Below are positions 1-8,986 of a DNA stretch of 64,000 nucleotides, piece by piece (position 1 is the stretch's first letter; every line of letters begins with the position of its first letter). The notes below the pieces were generated by a model. The model was not told the origin of the DNA and did no database searches. It saw only the letters and a program-made list of their open reading frames with translations. A program made the position numbers and the translations under genes. Origin of the DNA: Clostridia bacterium. Lineage in GTDB: Bacteria; Bacillota; Clostridia; Christensenellales; Borkfalkiaceae. The DNA is taken from positions 1 through 64,000 of the forward strand of contig CAAGNQ010000027.1 of the NCBI GenBank assembly GCA_900771345.1, written 5' to 3'.

Positions 1-562
<562 letters not shown>

Positions 563-878
563 TTTCTTCTCTCAATTGCATAAGCAATCTCCGTCGAATT
601 TTTTACATTCTTCTTTGACATACTCGACTAAATTTTCTCTCTGTGAATTGTTTCCTACGTTTTTCGTATTAACCTTATTCTTTTAAGTCTATTTAAGTCT
701 TTTTTTGCTCTTTTTTGCCTTAATGTACTTTATTAAAGTCTTTCTCGATTGATATTTACTAATATCTCTCTTCTCTTTCTATGCAGTTGTCAATCTACGG
801 TGATTCGACGTCGGTCGAACGTGGATTTTGAAAAAATTCCACAAAAAGTTCGTGCTGTCTTAAAACGATAGCCTAAAT
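563..878 (-). other. 23S rRNA leader region, no gene
   Basis: Gene-free stretch between the 23S 5' end and its probable promoter. On the minus strand it contains GACAACTGCATAG, which resembles the conserved end of a 16S-23S spacer, followed by AT-rich sequence. There is no 16S rRNA, 5S rRNA or tRNA in it. I read it as a transcribed leader of roughly 310 nt that is trimmed during 23S maturation. The rest of the gap up to 1075 is AT-rich and holds the upstream region of the DUF436 gene. Confidence 0.6.
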
Positions 879-907
879 ATACTACCACTTATAAAAGTTA
901 AAGTCAA
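879..907 (-). promoter_or_regulatory. Probable promoter of the 23S rRNA gene
   Basis: On the minus strand TTGACT (907-902) and TAGTAT (884-879) are separated by exactly 17 bp, a good sigma-A promoter. It points at the 23S gene about 310 bp away with nothing else in between, so the 23S gene appears to be transcribed on its own. Confidence 0.65.
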
Positions 908-1075
908 GCGAATTACAAATATTTTTCTACATTTTTTTAATTTTTTTAAAAATTTTTTTTAGGCTTTTTACATTATATAATATATAGTGGTTTTGCTATC
1001 AAAAAACATACAAATCGGTTGATTTTTTGCATTTTTAATGATATACTTTTAAAAAATAAAAAAGAGATTTTATGT

Positions 1076-1615
1076 ATGGATATTAAAAATCAATGTTCTT
1101 TAGCAGTAACCGAACTGATTGAAAAAGCAAAACTTAAAAAAGGCAACGTTTTGGTTGTGGGATGTTCAACGAGCGAAGTTGTTGGAAGTAAAATAGGCAC
1201 TAACTCTGACCCTGACGTTGCAAAAACTATTTTTGATAGTATTTATTCTGCAACAAAGAAAAAGGGAATATTTCTTGCCGTTCAATGTTGCGAGCATTTA
1301 AACCGTGCAATCGTTGTGGAACAGGATGCTCTTCCAAATGCTGAGCCTGTAAACGTAGTTCCACAAAAAAAAGCTGGTGGCTCGTTAGCGACTGTTGCTT
1401 ATGCGACCTTTAAGAATGCAATAGTAGTTGAAGAAATAAAGGCTGACGCAGGACTTGATATAGGCGACACGCTTATCGGAATGCACCTAAAAAAAGTTGC
1501 CGTGCCGGTGAGGCTTTCAATAAACGCTATCGGAGAGGCGCATTTAACTTCTGCAAGAGTTAGACCGAAATTTATAGGTGGGATTAGAGCCGTTTACAAC
1601 GAGGAATTATTATAA
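1076..1615 (+). CDS. DUF436 / YwlG-type family protein (TIGR01440)
   Basis: Protein of 179 aa that matches the DUF436 (TIGR01440, YwlG-like) family along its whole length: an N-terminal LVVGCSTSEVVG block, a central VQCCEHLNRA block and a VVPQKKAGGSLA block. The family is widespread in Firmicutes, often near upp or glyA, and its function is not known. The ATG at 1076 was chosen because the upstream extension to 1019 is AT-rich and not conserved-looking; a weak purine-rich site (AGAGA) precedes it. It is a single-gene unit ending at the shared terminator at 1623. Confidence 0.9.
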   Translation: MDIKNQCSLAVTELIEKAKLKKGNVLVVGCSTSEVVGSKIGTNSDPDVAKTIFDSIYSATKKKGIFLAVQCCEHLNRAIVVEQDALPNAEPVNVVPQKKAGGSLATVAYATFKNAIVVEEIKADAGLDIGDTLIGMHLKKVAVPVRLSINAIGEAHLTSARVRPKFIGGIRAVYNEELL

Positions 1616-1622
1616 AAAAATT

Positions 1623-1654
1623 ACGCACGAGCAAGTTTGCCCGTGCGTTTTTTA
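1623..1654. terminator. Bidirectional rho-independent terminator
   Basis: ACGCACG (1623-1629) pairs with CGTGCGT (1642-1648), followed by TTTTTT on the plus strand. It sits between the convergent DUF436 and phosphohexomutase genes. Confidence 0.85.
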
Positions 1655-1672
1655 ATAAGCGTATAATCTAAA

Positions 1673-3385
1673 TTATTTCATAATCTTTTCAAAACTGCTT
1701 CTAACCTTGTAGAAAAGTTCGTCAGCCTCGTTCTCATCCTTGCCCTTTAGCGAGTAATAAACCTTAAGTTTTGGCTCTGTGCCACTAGGTCTAATGCAGA
1801 TAAAACTTCCACCCTCTAGTTCATAGTAAATTGCGTTTGTTTTAGAGGTATCGATTTTCTCTACCGTTCGGTCAGAAAGTTTTCTCTCTAGCGTAGAATA
1901 GTCACGAGTAGCAAGAACTTTAAGCCCACCAATCTCTTGGATTAAAACACCTTTCATCTTGTTAACGACGGCATTCATCTCCTCCATAGCGCGAAGCCCC
2001 GAGTAAGCAATAGAAATATTAGTGTCATAAACGTAACCGTACTTACTATAAAGCTCTTTAAGCCTTTGCATAACGCTTATCCCGTTTGCAGAATAATAGC
2101 ACACCATTTCAGCAAAAAGCATACTTGCAACAACGGCGTCTTTATCACGGCAATGAGTACCACGAAGATACCCACAACTCTCTTCAAAGCCAAACACGTA
2201 TGTTTTTAAGCCGGTATCGTCAAATTGCTTGATTTTTTCGCCTATAAACTTAAATCCTACAGGCGTTTCAATAATTTCCACGCCATAATCTTTTGCTATA
2301 AGATTTGCCATACTGGTTGAAACAAAACTTTTAGCGACAAAACTCTTATCGTCTAGTTTTCCCGTTTCCGACAAGCGCTTTAGCACGTAGTCAAGGAGCA
2401 ACGCGCCCACTTGATTTCCCGATAAAGCAATAAATTCACCCAAATCGTCACGAATAGCAACCCCAAGCCTATCGCAGTCAGGATCTGTTCCAAACACAAC
2501 GTCTGCGCCCTTAAAATCTGCCATCTTAATAGCTCGGGTAAGCGTTTCCTTTTTCTCAGGGTTTGGCACTTCAACGGTTGAAAACTCGGTGTCTTTTACT
2601 AACTGTTCTGGTACCAAGGTTGCCTTTATACCCATTTTGTTCAAAATGGTGGTAACAGGAACGTATCCACTACCGTGAACAGGGGTATAGACTAGTTTTA
2701 TAGATTTCCCTACCTTCTTAACCTCTCTTGGAGATAAAGATAGTTTTAGGATTGTTTTATAATACTTTTTATCGATAGAATTTTTAACCCTTGAAATCTT
2801 TCTTGAAAGTTTTTCGTCGTACAAAATCTTGTCAGAAAGAGGGCTATCAATTTGCTCGATAAATTTAACGACTTCTGCAGTCGCCTCAGGCGACATTTGC
2901 GCTCCGTCTTCGCCGTAAACCTTATATCCGTTGTATTCTTTCGGGTTATGGCTGGCAGTTATCATAATGCCTGCAACCGTCTTAAGCTCCCTAACGGCAA
3001 AAGATAGCATAGGTACTGGATGAACGTCAGGAAAAAGATAGGCCTTTATTCCGTTAGCTAAAAGCACAAGCGCCGATTGATAGGCAAACTCGTATGACAT
3101 TCTTCTAGTATCATAAGAAATAACAACTCCCCTCTCTTTAGCAGCCTTTCCAAGCGTATTTATGTATCCTGCAAGACCTTGCGTAGCTCTTCTAACAGTG
3201 AAAACGTTAATCATATTCGTGCCTAACCCAATAATGCCACGCATTCCGGCAGTCCCAAATTCTAAATCTTTACCAAATCGGTATTCTATTTCCTTTTCAT
3301 TATCTTGAATGGAATCCAATTCTCTGATATCTTTTTCAGAAAGAAGCGAACTTTCCTTCCATTTATTATATTTTTTATTATGCAT
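1673..3385 (-). CDS. Phosphoglucomutase/phosphomannomutase (alpha-D-phosphohexomutase)
   Basis: 570-aa cytosolic enzyme that interconverts hexose 1- and 6-phosphates, feeding cell-wall sugar synthesis. All family signatures are visible: the GTAGMRG entry motif, the active-site serine loop TASHNPKEYNGYKVY, the metal loop GTDPDCDRLGVA, the sugar-recognition GFEESCGYL and the phosphate-binding RPSGTEPKLK near the C-terminus. Length fits the large PgcA-type family. The start at 3385 follows GAGAGGGCACG; the open frame extends further upstream into the tRNA cluster but that part is a tRNA shadow. PGM versus PMM specificity cannot be told. Confidence 0.95.
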   Translation of the reverse strand: MHNKKYNKWKESSLLSEKDIRELDSIQDNEKEIEYRFGKDLEFGTAGMRGIIGLGTNMINVFTVRRATQGLAGYINTLGKAAKERGVVISYDTRRMSYEFAYQSALVLLANGIKAYLFPDVHPVPMLSFAVRELKTVAGIMITASHNPKEYNGYKVYGEDGAQMSPEATAEVVKFIEQIDSPLSDKILYDEKLSRKISRVKNSIDKKYYKTILKLSLSPREVKKVGKSIKLVYTPVHGSGYVPVTTILNKMGIKATLVPEQLVKDTEFSTVEVPNPEKKETLTRAIKMADFKGADVVFGTDPDCDRLGVAIRDDLGEFIALSGNQVGALLLDYVLKRLSETGKLDDKSFVAKSFVSTSMANLIAKDYGVEIIETPVGFKFIGEKIKQFDDTGLKTYVFGFEESCGYLRGTHCRDKDAVVASMLFAEMVCYYSANGISVMQRLKELYSKYGYVYDTNISIAYSGLRAMEEMNAVVNKMKGVLIQEIGGLKVLATRDYSTLERKLSDRTVEKIDTSKTNAIYYELEGGSFICIRPSGTEPKLKVYYSLKGKDENEADELFYKVRSSFEKIMK

Positions 3386-3427
3386 CGTGCCCTCTCTTAA
3401 ACATATATATATTGTGTTTATATAAAT

Positions 3428-3456
3428 ATTATACACATAAGAGCCTAGGTTGTCAA
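3428..3456 (-). promoter_or_regulatory. Promoter of the phosphohexomutase gene
   Basis: Minus-strand TTGACA (3456-3451), 17-bp spacer, TATAAT (3433-3428): a perfect sigma-A consensus about 40 bp upstream of the start codon. Confidence 0.8.
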
Positions 3457-3544
3457 AGAATTTTCTTTTTTTAGTCAAAATATCCAAAAAGAAACAAAGC
3501 GTAAGGAAATTCCACAAATTTTTTAAAATTTCATTTGTAAACAG

Positions 3545-3573
3545 TTGACAATTAAAAAACATTTTGATAAAAT
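3545..3573 (+). promoter_or_regulatory. Promoter of the tRNA cluster
   Basis: TTGACA (3545-3550), 17-bp spacer, TAAAAT (3568-3573), placed ~28 bp before the first tRNA. It likely drives all six tRNAs. Confidence 0.8.
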
Positions 3574-3601
3574 TTATTAGCATTGTTCGAGGGGCGTATG
3601 T

Positions 3602-3675
<74 letters not shown>

Positions 3676-3710
3676 TTAATAACTTTTGCTCTTTTCCTAT
3701 GGGCAAATAT

Positions 3711-3787
3711 GCACCTGTAGCTCAGTTGGATAGAGCATCGGCCTTCTAAGCCGAGGGTCAGGGGTTCGAATCCCTTCAGGCGCACCA
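3711..3787 (+). tRNA. tRNA-Arg (TCT)
   Basis: Anticodon loop CTTCTAA (anticodon TCT), GGTTCGAATCC T-arm and encoded CCA. The acceptor stem GCACCTG/CAGGCGC has one A-C mismatch at the third pair, otherwise a normal cloverleaf. Confidence 0.93.
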
Positions 3788-3792
3788 AAATG

Positions 3793-3869
3793 GCGGGCGT
3801 AGCTCAGTTGGTTAGAGCGCAAGATTGTGGTCCTTGAGGTCGTGGGTTCGATTCCCATCGCCCGCCCCA
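3793..3869 (+). tRNA. tRNA-His (GTG)
   Basis: Acceptor stem GCGGGCG/CGCCCGC with C73 and a preceding G at 3792 as the encoded G-1 typical of tRNA-His; anticodon loop TTGTGGT (GTG); encoded CCA. Confidence 0.95.
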
Positions 3870-3880
3870 TAAAAATATCT

Positions 3881-3955
3881 AGGGGTGTCGCCAAGCGGTA
3901 AGGCAACGGATTTTGATTCCGTCATTCGTAGGTTCAAATCCTGCCACCCCTGCCA
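3881..3955 (+). tRNA. tRNA-Gln (TTG)
   Basis: Acceptor AGGGGTG/CACCCCT, anticodon loop TTTTGAT (TTG), encoded CCA. The first pair is A-T instead of the U-A common in tRNA-Gln. Confidence 0.93.
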
Positions 3956-3965
3956 AAAACCAAAC

Positions 3966-4041
3966 GTACCTTTAGCTCAGTTGGTAGAGCAACTGACTCT
4001 TAATCAGTGGGTCCAGGGTTCGAGTCCCTGAAGGTGCACCA
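3966..4041 (+). tRNA. tRNA-Lys (CTT)
   Basis: Anticodon loop TCTTAAT (CTT) in the CTGAC/GTCAG stem; acceptor GTACCTT/AAGGTGC; encoded CCA. Confidence 0.95.
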
Positions 4042-4047
4042 ATAGTT

Positions 4048-4123
4048 GATTCATTAGCTCAGCCGGTAGAGCACGTGACTTTTAATCACGGTGTCCGGGG
4101 TTCGATTCCCCGATGGATCACCA
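4048..4123 (+). tRNA. tRNA-Lys (TTT)
   Basis: Anticodon loop TTTTAAT (TTT) in a GTGAC/CAC-type stem; acceptor GATTCAT/ATGGATC; encoded CCA. Its last 10 bases are the start of a 65-bp direct repeat that recurs at 4248. Confidence 0.95.
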
Positions 4124-4178
4124 GAAATACCAAACAGTTTTTGCTGTTTGGTATTTTTGTTTGTGTAACGAGGGGAAT
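4114..4178 (+). repeat. 65-bp direct repeat, copy 1 (tRNA-Lys 3' end plus terminator)
   Basis: Identical to 4248-4312. It contains the last 10 bases of tRNA-Lys (TGGATCACCA) and a strong rho-independent terminator: 13-bp stem AAATACCAAACAG/CTGTTTGGTATTT (4125-4156) followed by a T-run. The terminator ends the tRNA operon. Confidence 0.95.
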
Positions 4179-4247
4179 AACCCCGTCCGTCATTTGATGG
4201 GCAATCCTTGATGGACAAGGACTCGGGAGTGCGTAGCACGGACGAGC
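4179..4247 (+). other. 69-bp structured spacer between the two repeat copies
   Basis: Contains nested inverted repeats: outer CGTCCGT/ACGGACG, inner CCTTG/CAAGG and a GTGC/GCAC hairpin. It does not fold as a tRNA (the inner loop is too short and there is no T-arm). No coding potential seen. Confidence 0.6.
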
Positions 4248-4312
4248 TGGATCACCAGAAATACCAAACAGTTTTTGCTGTTTGGTATTTTTGTTTGTGT
4301 AACGAGGGGAAT
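4248..4312 (+). repeat. 65-bp direct repeat, copy 2 (tRNA fragment plus terminator)
   Basis: Exact second copy of 4114-4178, including the tRNA 3' tail TGGATCACCA and the terminator hairpin (4259-4290). The rest of the tRNA is absent here. The arrangement recalls an att-type duplication or a partial tandem duplication. Confidence 0.95.
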
Positions 4313-4344
4313 TGAATTATAATTATCAAGTTTTGCTAAACGAT

Positions 4345-4373
4345 TTGACTTTTATCAAAGTAGGTTTTATAAT
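4345..4373 (+). promoter_or_regulatory. Promoter of the CDF transporter gene
   Basis: TTGACT (4345-4350), 17-bp spacer, TATAAT (4368-4373), 30 bp before the start codon. Confidence 0.8.
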
Positions 4374-4403
4374 ATCTAGTATAAAATTTAAAAGGATTTT
4401 TCA

Positions 4404-5522
4404 ATGAACAAAACAAAGTCAAGAGATTTTTATGGTACGCTTGCAAGCGTTATCGGAATAATAGTAAATATTCTACTAGCATGTGGAAAAATTTTGGTAG
4501 GCGTGCTTTTCGGTGCTTTATCCGTTCTTGCCGACGGGCTTAATAACCTTACCGATTGTGGAAGTAGCATTATTTCTATGCTATCATTTAAGCTTTCCTC
4601 AAAACCTGCCGATAAAGAACATCCTTACGGACACGAACGCATAGAATACGTTTGCTCGATTATTGTAATCTTTATAATACTTCTAGTGGCGTTTACGGTC
4701 GGCAAAGAGTCGATAACAAAAATTATAAGTCCTGAAAAAGTTGAGTTTTCTTTTTTAGTTTTGGGAGTATTATTCGTTTCGATTATAGCTAAAGTTGGAT
4801 TATGTTTTTATTTTAGATTTATCTCTAAAAAAATAAATTCCGATATATTAAAGGCAACTTCTGTCGACTGCTTAACCGACAGTATTTCAACGGGCGTAGT
4901 ATTAATTTCTATGCTGATAATGAAATTTATTCCTATAAATATTGACGGATACGCAGGACTCCTCGTTGCTCTATTTATTGCTTGGTCTGGTATCGGACTA
5001 ATTAAGGAGACCTTTTCAAAACTTATCGGGCAAGCGCCTGACGAGAGTTTTATAAAGGAAATTAAGCAAAAGATTCTCTCGTACGAGGGGGTTTTGGGAC
5101 TTCATGATTTAAATGTTTACTGCTATGGGCCTAATAAATTTTTTGCTAGCGTGCATATTGAACTAGACGCAGAGATTGACGTTTTAACTTCTCACGAACT
5201 CGTTGACGAGATTGAAAGAGATTTTGCTAACGATACAAACATTATTTTAACAGGACATCTTGACCCGATAGTTATAAACGACGAAGAGGTTAACTCGGCA
5301 AAGGAGCGTGTTGAACTTTTTATTAAAAATATTGACTGCCGTTTTAGCGTTCACGACTTTAGAATGGTTAAAGGCGAAAATCGCACCAACGTTTTGTTTG
5401 ATATTGCCATTCCGTTTGACCCTTCGATAGACAAACACAACCTAAAGCAAACTATGGAAACTGAAGTTAAAAATATTAACAGCAAATATTGCCCTATAAT
5501 AACAATAGAACACTCTATTTAA
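4404..5522 (+). CDS. Cation diffusion facilitator (CDF) family transporter
   Basis: 372-aa inner-membrane divalent-cation/proton antiporter. Six transmembrane segments occupy residues ~10-210, with the metal-site signatures SVLADGLNNLTD in TM2 and SVDCLTDSISTG in TM5. The cytosolic tail (~215-372) holds two consecutive ferredoxin-like dimerisation domains, one starting near GLHDLNVYCYGP and another near SVHDFRMVKGEN, so it is longer than the ~300-aa FieF type. Tandem tails occur in Firmicutes CDF proteins. The metal (Zn, Mn, Fe) cannot be assigned. Single-gene unit with its own promoter and terminator; AAAGGA ribosome site. Confidence 0.92.
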   Translation: MNKTKSRDFYGTLASVIGIIVNILLACGKILVGVLFGALSVLADGLNNLTDCGSSIISMLSFKLSSKPADKEHPYGHERIEYVCSIIVIFIILLVAFTVGKESITKIISPEKVEFSFLVLGVLFVSIIAKVGLCFYFRFISKKINSDILKATSVDCLTDSISTGVVLISMLIMKFIPINIDGYAGLLVALFIAWSGIGLIKETFSKLIGQAPDESFIKEIKQKILSYEGVLGLHDLNVYCYGPNKFFASVHIELDAEIDVLTSHELVDEIERDFANDTNIILTGHLDPIVINDEEVNSAKERVELFIKNIDCRFSVHDFRMVKGENRTNVLFDIAIPFDPSIDKHNLKQTMETEVKNINSKYCPIITIEHSI

Positions 5523-5544
5523 AAGTTAACGCACATAATTTTAG

Positions 5545-5574
5545 CTCACGCTCTCTAAACGGCGTGAGTTTTTT
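5545..5574 (+). terminator. Terminator after the CDF transporter
   Basis: CTCACGC (5545-5551) pairs with GCGTGAG (5562-5568), followed by TTTTTT. Confidence 0.85.
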
Positions 5575-5602
5575 ATTATTTAGTAAAAAACAAATTAAAC
5601 GG

Positions 5603-5631
5603 TTGAATTTTTTCTCAATATGTTATATACT
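5603..5631 (+). promoter_or_regulatory. Promoter of the glycoside-hydrolase-like gene
   Basis: TTGAAT (5603-5608), 17-bp spacer, TATACT (5626-5631), ~38 bp before the ATG. Confidence 0.65.
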
Positions 5632-5668
5632 TTATGAGTACAATAAAAATTTGCTCGAGGTATTATAA

Positions 5669-7594
5669 ATGTATAAAATTTCTGTGCCAATTCAGAACAG
5701 CATGGTAAACGAAAGCACTAAACCTGTTTATTTAAAGCAATTAAAAGACTCTAAAGTAGACAGAGTTTTCCTTATCACTAGAGCTGAGAGAAAACATTAT
5801 TCGGTAAACCACGACGAACTAAATAAGTTGTGTGAAAATTTAACTTTTTTCAACGACAATGGGTTTGAAACTGGAGTTTGGTTTGGTGGCAGTATAGGAC
5901 ACGGTGGGCCTATAAGCCGTGACCCGAATTTTGGAAAGGGCGTTTATAATTATTCTTTACTAGAAACACTATCAGGCGCAAAAATTGGAGAGGTTTTCTG
6001 CCCTCTAGACGAGAATTTTGTAAACGATTTTGCTAACTGGGTGAAAGCAGTCGCTAAAGCTATATCCACTACTAAAACGAGAACGATTATGATGGATGAC
6101 GATTATCGTTTATCTCAGCACGGAGGCGAACTCTGTTGTTGCTGTGAAAAGCATTTAAAGGTTATGAGCGAGTATTGTGGTGAGCCTATTACGAGAGAAA
6201 TTTTGAGAGAAAAGGCATTTAAGGGAGCAAGAAATAAATATCGTGACGCTTGGGTGAAAGCGCAAGGCGATTCGTTGCGCTCTATGGCAAGAACTATAAG
6301 AAAGGCAGTTGACGAGGCTAATCCTGACGTTACCGTTTTGCTCTGTTCTGCATACAGCCCTTGGAATATTGACGGTGCAGACGCTTTAGAGATTACAAAG
6401 ATTTTAGCAGGGAAAAATCCTCCTCAACTAAGATTGCACAGTGCACCTTATTGGGCGTCTGTTAATCCAAGTTGGAGTTTGCCTGCAGTTATTGAAACAG
6501 CACGTATGTTAATGTCCTTCTGTCAAGATGGACAAACCGAAGTTTTCGCCGAGGGGGACACTTATTTCCGTCCACGATACAACACGCCTTCTTCATACTT
6601 AGAGTTGTTTGACGTGGCGCTTCGCGCAGACGGTACGCATCACGGCATATTAAAATATATGTTTGATTACTTTTCAACGCCTGAATACGAGACGGGATAC
6701 GTTGACCGACACGTTAATAATCTTACTGCATCTAAGCAGATTGAAGAAATGTTTTCGGGAAGCGAAAGGATGGGCGTAAGAGTTTACGCTTACCCTCATA
6801 CCTTTTCCGATTCTGTGTTGCCAGAAAATTTTGAGCCAAACAGTTTAAATCAAACTCCTTATGATTCAGGCGATATTCTAGCCGATTGTAGCATTCCTTC
6901 CGTTTACACGGGCAAAGGTCCTTGTGGGCTAGCATTCGGGGAATCGGCAAGGCATATCCCTCAAGACGCACTTGACGGAGGCATGATTTTAGACGCCGGC
7001 GCAGCAATGATTTTGCATAAGCAAGGTGTTGACGTTGGTATTAAAAATATTAACTCATACGATTTGCATAACGTTACCAAAGAAACTTTTACTAAAGACG
7101 GACAGGTTTTGAGAATTGACATAAATAGTTGTCGCATGATAGACGGAGAGTTTTCTTCTTCAATTATTCCTGAAAGCGTTGGACTGATGGGAGAAAAAGA
7201 GATTATTCTTTCTTATCGCTATACGAATAATAAAGGGCAAAAATTCTTAGTATTCACCTTTGACGGAGAATCTAGAAACCTAGTATTAAAGAGAACTTAT
7301 CATAGACAAAAGCAGTTGCTTGAGGCTATAGAATGGATGTCAGGCTCTCCTCTACCCGTCGTTTGCACTAATAATCCTGAACTTTACGTTTTGTGTGCAA
7401 GAAAGAACACAAAGTTGGAGATTGCTTTGTTTAACTGTTTTGCTGACGCTATTTTAAATCCTGTGATAACGGTAGATAAGAAGTATGCGAAAGTTAAAGG
7501 TGTAAATTGCGAGGCAAAGATTGAGGAGAATAAAGTACTGTTAAAAGACACAATTCCTGCATTTTCTTTCGTTGCTCTTGAACTTAGCGAATAG
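5669..7594 (+). CDS. Putative glycoside-hydrolase-like protein (GH42-like TIM barrel), function unknown
   Basis: 641-aa protein without signal peptide or membrane segment, so probably cytosolic. The N-terminal ~400 residues look like a beta/alpha barrel, with an acidic block TRTIMMDDDYR and an HSAPYW block in positions expected for sugar-binding loops. Residues ~430-490 (DCSIPSVYTGKGPCG, then DGGMILDAGAAMILHKQG) resemble the amidotransferase-like trimerisation domain of GH42 beta-galactosidases, and a beta-rich tail follows. There is an unusual ELCCCCEKH cysteine cluster near residue 150. The neighbours give no sugar-pathway context. The fold call is by pattern; the substrate is unknown. Confidence 0.5.
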   Translation: MYKISVPIQNSMVNESTKPVYLKQLKDSKVDRVFLITRAERKHYSVNHDELNKLCENLTFFNDNGFETGVWFGGSIGHGGPISRDPNFGKGVYNYSLLETLSGAKIGEVFCPLDENFVNDFANWVKAVAKAISTTKTRTIMMDDDYRLSQHGGELCCCCEKHLKVMSEYCGEPITREILREKAFKGARNKYRDAWVKAQGDSLRSMARTIRKAVDEANPDVTVLLCSAYSPWNIDGADALEITKILAGKNPPQLRLHSAPYWASVNPSWSLPAVIETARMLMSFCQDGQTEVFAEGDTYFRPRYNTPSSYLELFDVALRADGTHHGILKYMFDYFSTPEYETGYVDRHVNNLTASKQIEEMFSGSERMGVRVYAYPHTFSDSVLPENFEPNSLNQTPYDSGDILADCSIPSVYTGKGPCGLAFGESARHIPQDALDGGMILDAGAAMILHKQGVDVGIKNINSYDLHNVTKETFTKDGQVLRIDINSCRMIDGEFSSSIIPESVGLMGEKEIILSYRYTNNKGQKFLVFTFDGESRNLVLKRTYHRQKQLLEAIEWMSGSPLPVVCTNNPELYVLCARKNTKLEIALFNCFADAILNPVITVDKKYAKVKGVNCEAKIEENKVLLKDTIPAFSFVALELSE

Positions 7595-7630
7595 AAAAAA
7601 ACCATATTAAATGGCAATAGGATAAAAATT

Positions 7631-8368
7631 ATGTATAATTTTTTTGTTGATAAACCTGACGAAGATGGGATTTACCATATTACCGATGGGGATTTTAACC
7701 ATATAAAAAACGTTTTACGAATGAAGGTCGGCGAGGAAATCTTGGTTAGTTTTGACGGGAAAAGCGACCTATGCACTATTGAAAGTTTTTTAGATAACAA
7801 AGTTACTGCAAGGATTAAAGAAAAAAACTTTCAAAACACCTGCCTCCCTATTGACGTTTATCTTTTTCAAGGGCTTCCAAAGAGTGATAAATTGGAACTC
7901 ATTGTCCAAAAATGCACCGAGCTTGGCGTTAAGGAAATTATACCTGTAGAAATGGTTCGTTCGATAGTTAAACTGGACGAGAAAAAGAAAAAAGCCAAAA
8001 CCGAACGATATCAGTCAATCGCAGAAAGCGCAGGGAAACAAAGTAAAGCCACCTTTATAACAAAGGTGCGTGACGCAATTTCCTTTAACGAGGCTATTAA
8101 CCTTTCTAAAAAACTTGACCACGTTATTGTGCCTTACGAAAATAAAGAGGGAATGGAAAGCACAAAAAACGCCCTCTCCTTAATTAAAAAAGGGCAATCT
8201 GTGGGTGTTTTTATAGGCCCTGAAGGTGGATTTGACCAAAAGGAAATTGAAAGTGCAATGGAGATTAACGCAAAAATTATTTCGCTAGGTAAACGAATTT
8301 TGAGAACTGAAACAGCCTCTATAGCATGCGTTTCTATGCTAGCAATTCATTCGGAAATGAATTTATAA
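7631..8368 (+). CDS. rsmE: 16S rRNA (uracil1498-N3)-methyltransferase
   Basis: 245-aa SPOUT-class enzyme that methylates U1498 of 16S rRNA using SAM. It shows the N-terminal PUA-like segment (FNHIKNVLRMKVG), the QGLPKSDKLELIVQKCTELG block, the SAM knot motif FIGPEGGF and the C-terminal LGKRILRTETA. Length is normal for RsmE. It lies 36 bp after the glycoside-hydrolase-like gene on the same strand and is probably cotranscribed with it. It ends at the terminator shared with maf. Confidence 0.95.
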   Translation: MYNFFVDKPDEDGIYHITDGDFNHIKNVLRMKVGEEILVSFDGKSDLCTIESFLDNKVTARIKEKNFQNTCLPIDVYLFQGLPKSDKLELIVQKCTELGVKEIIPVEMVRSIVKLDEKKKKAKTERYQSIAESAGKQSKATFITKVRDAISFNEAINLSKKLDHVIVPYENKEGMESTKNALSLIKKGQSVGVFIGPEGGFDQKEIESAMEINAKIISLGKRILRTETASIACVSMLAIHSEMNL

Positions 8369-8373
8369 AATTA

Positions 8374-8400
8374 GCGCCGTGAAAAACACGGCGCTTTTTT
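8374..8400. terminator. Bidirectional terminator between rsmE and maf
   Basis: GCGCCGTG (8374-8381), AAAAA loop, CACGGCGC (8387-8394), then TTTTTT. Confidence 0.9.
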
Positions 8401-8959
8401 ATTTTAATAATCTTTTAAGTATCGGGCAAACTGTTTCAACAGGTAGTCCTATAATGTTACTTAAACTTCCTTTATAACTTTTTACAAGAGAATAACCGTC
8501 CTGAATACCATAACTTCCTGCCTTTCCTTTATATAAGCCACTATTAATATAACTTTCTATTAACTCGTCTGTTAAATTAGAAAAGGTAACTTCGGATATT
8601 TGATAATCATTAATGCATTGATTTTTACTAATTATAGCGTAGCCGGTTATTACTTTATGAGTTTTATCAGATAATCTCTTAAGCATTGCCCTAGCCTCCT
8701 CTTTACTGTGGCTTTTGCCGAGAATTTCTTCCTCAAAGAAAACAACCGTATCAGCGCCCAAAACAACTGCGTTTTCCTTATCTTCAAGTTTATTAAAAAC
8801 CTCTTTTGCCTTTTGGAGCGCAAAAGTTAGTGCCGTTTTAATAGGGTCAGACGAAAAACTCTTTTCGTCAAACTCGCTCGAGATAATTTGAAAATCAAAC
8901 CCCTCTTTTTCAAGCAGTTCTTTTCGTCTTGGACTGTTACTCGCTAAAATAAGTTTCAT
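8399..8959 (-). CDS. maf: Maf family nucleotide pyrophosphatase
   Basis: 186-aa housecleaning NTP pyrophosphatase that hydrolyses non-canonical or modified nucleotides (dTTP/UTP-type activity in characterised members). Hallmarks: the N-terminal LILASNSPRRKELL, the catalytic-Asp block VVLGADTVV, the THKVITGYA block and C-terminal KAGSYGIQDG. Length typical. The ribosome site AAGGAA precedes the ATG. It is followed upstream, on the same strand, by the NlpC/P60 gene. Confidence 0.95.
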   Translation of the reverse strand: MKLILASNSPRRKELLEKEGFDFQIISSEFDEKSFSSDPIKTALTFALQKAKEVFNKLEDKENAVVLGADTVVFFEEEILGKSHSKEEARAMLKRLSDKTHKVITGYAIISKNQCINDYQISEVTFSNLTDELIESYINSGLYKGKAGSYGIQDGYSLVKSYKGSLSNIIGLPVETVCPILKRLLK

Positions 8960-8986
8960 TTTTTCCTTATAATTTATTAGATAAAT

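Noticed and set aside
563..1018. 16S rRNA or spacer tRNA in front of the 23S gene
   Set aside because: No 16S 3' end (anti-SD CCTCCTTT) or cloverleaf is found; only AT-rich leader sequence.
4179..4247. Decayed extra tRNA between the direct repeats
   Set aside because: The inner stem has a 5-base loop and no D- or T-arm can be formed.
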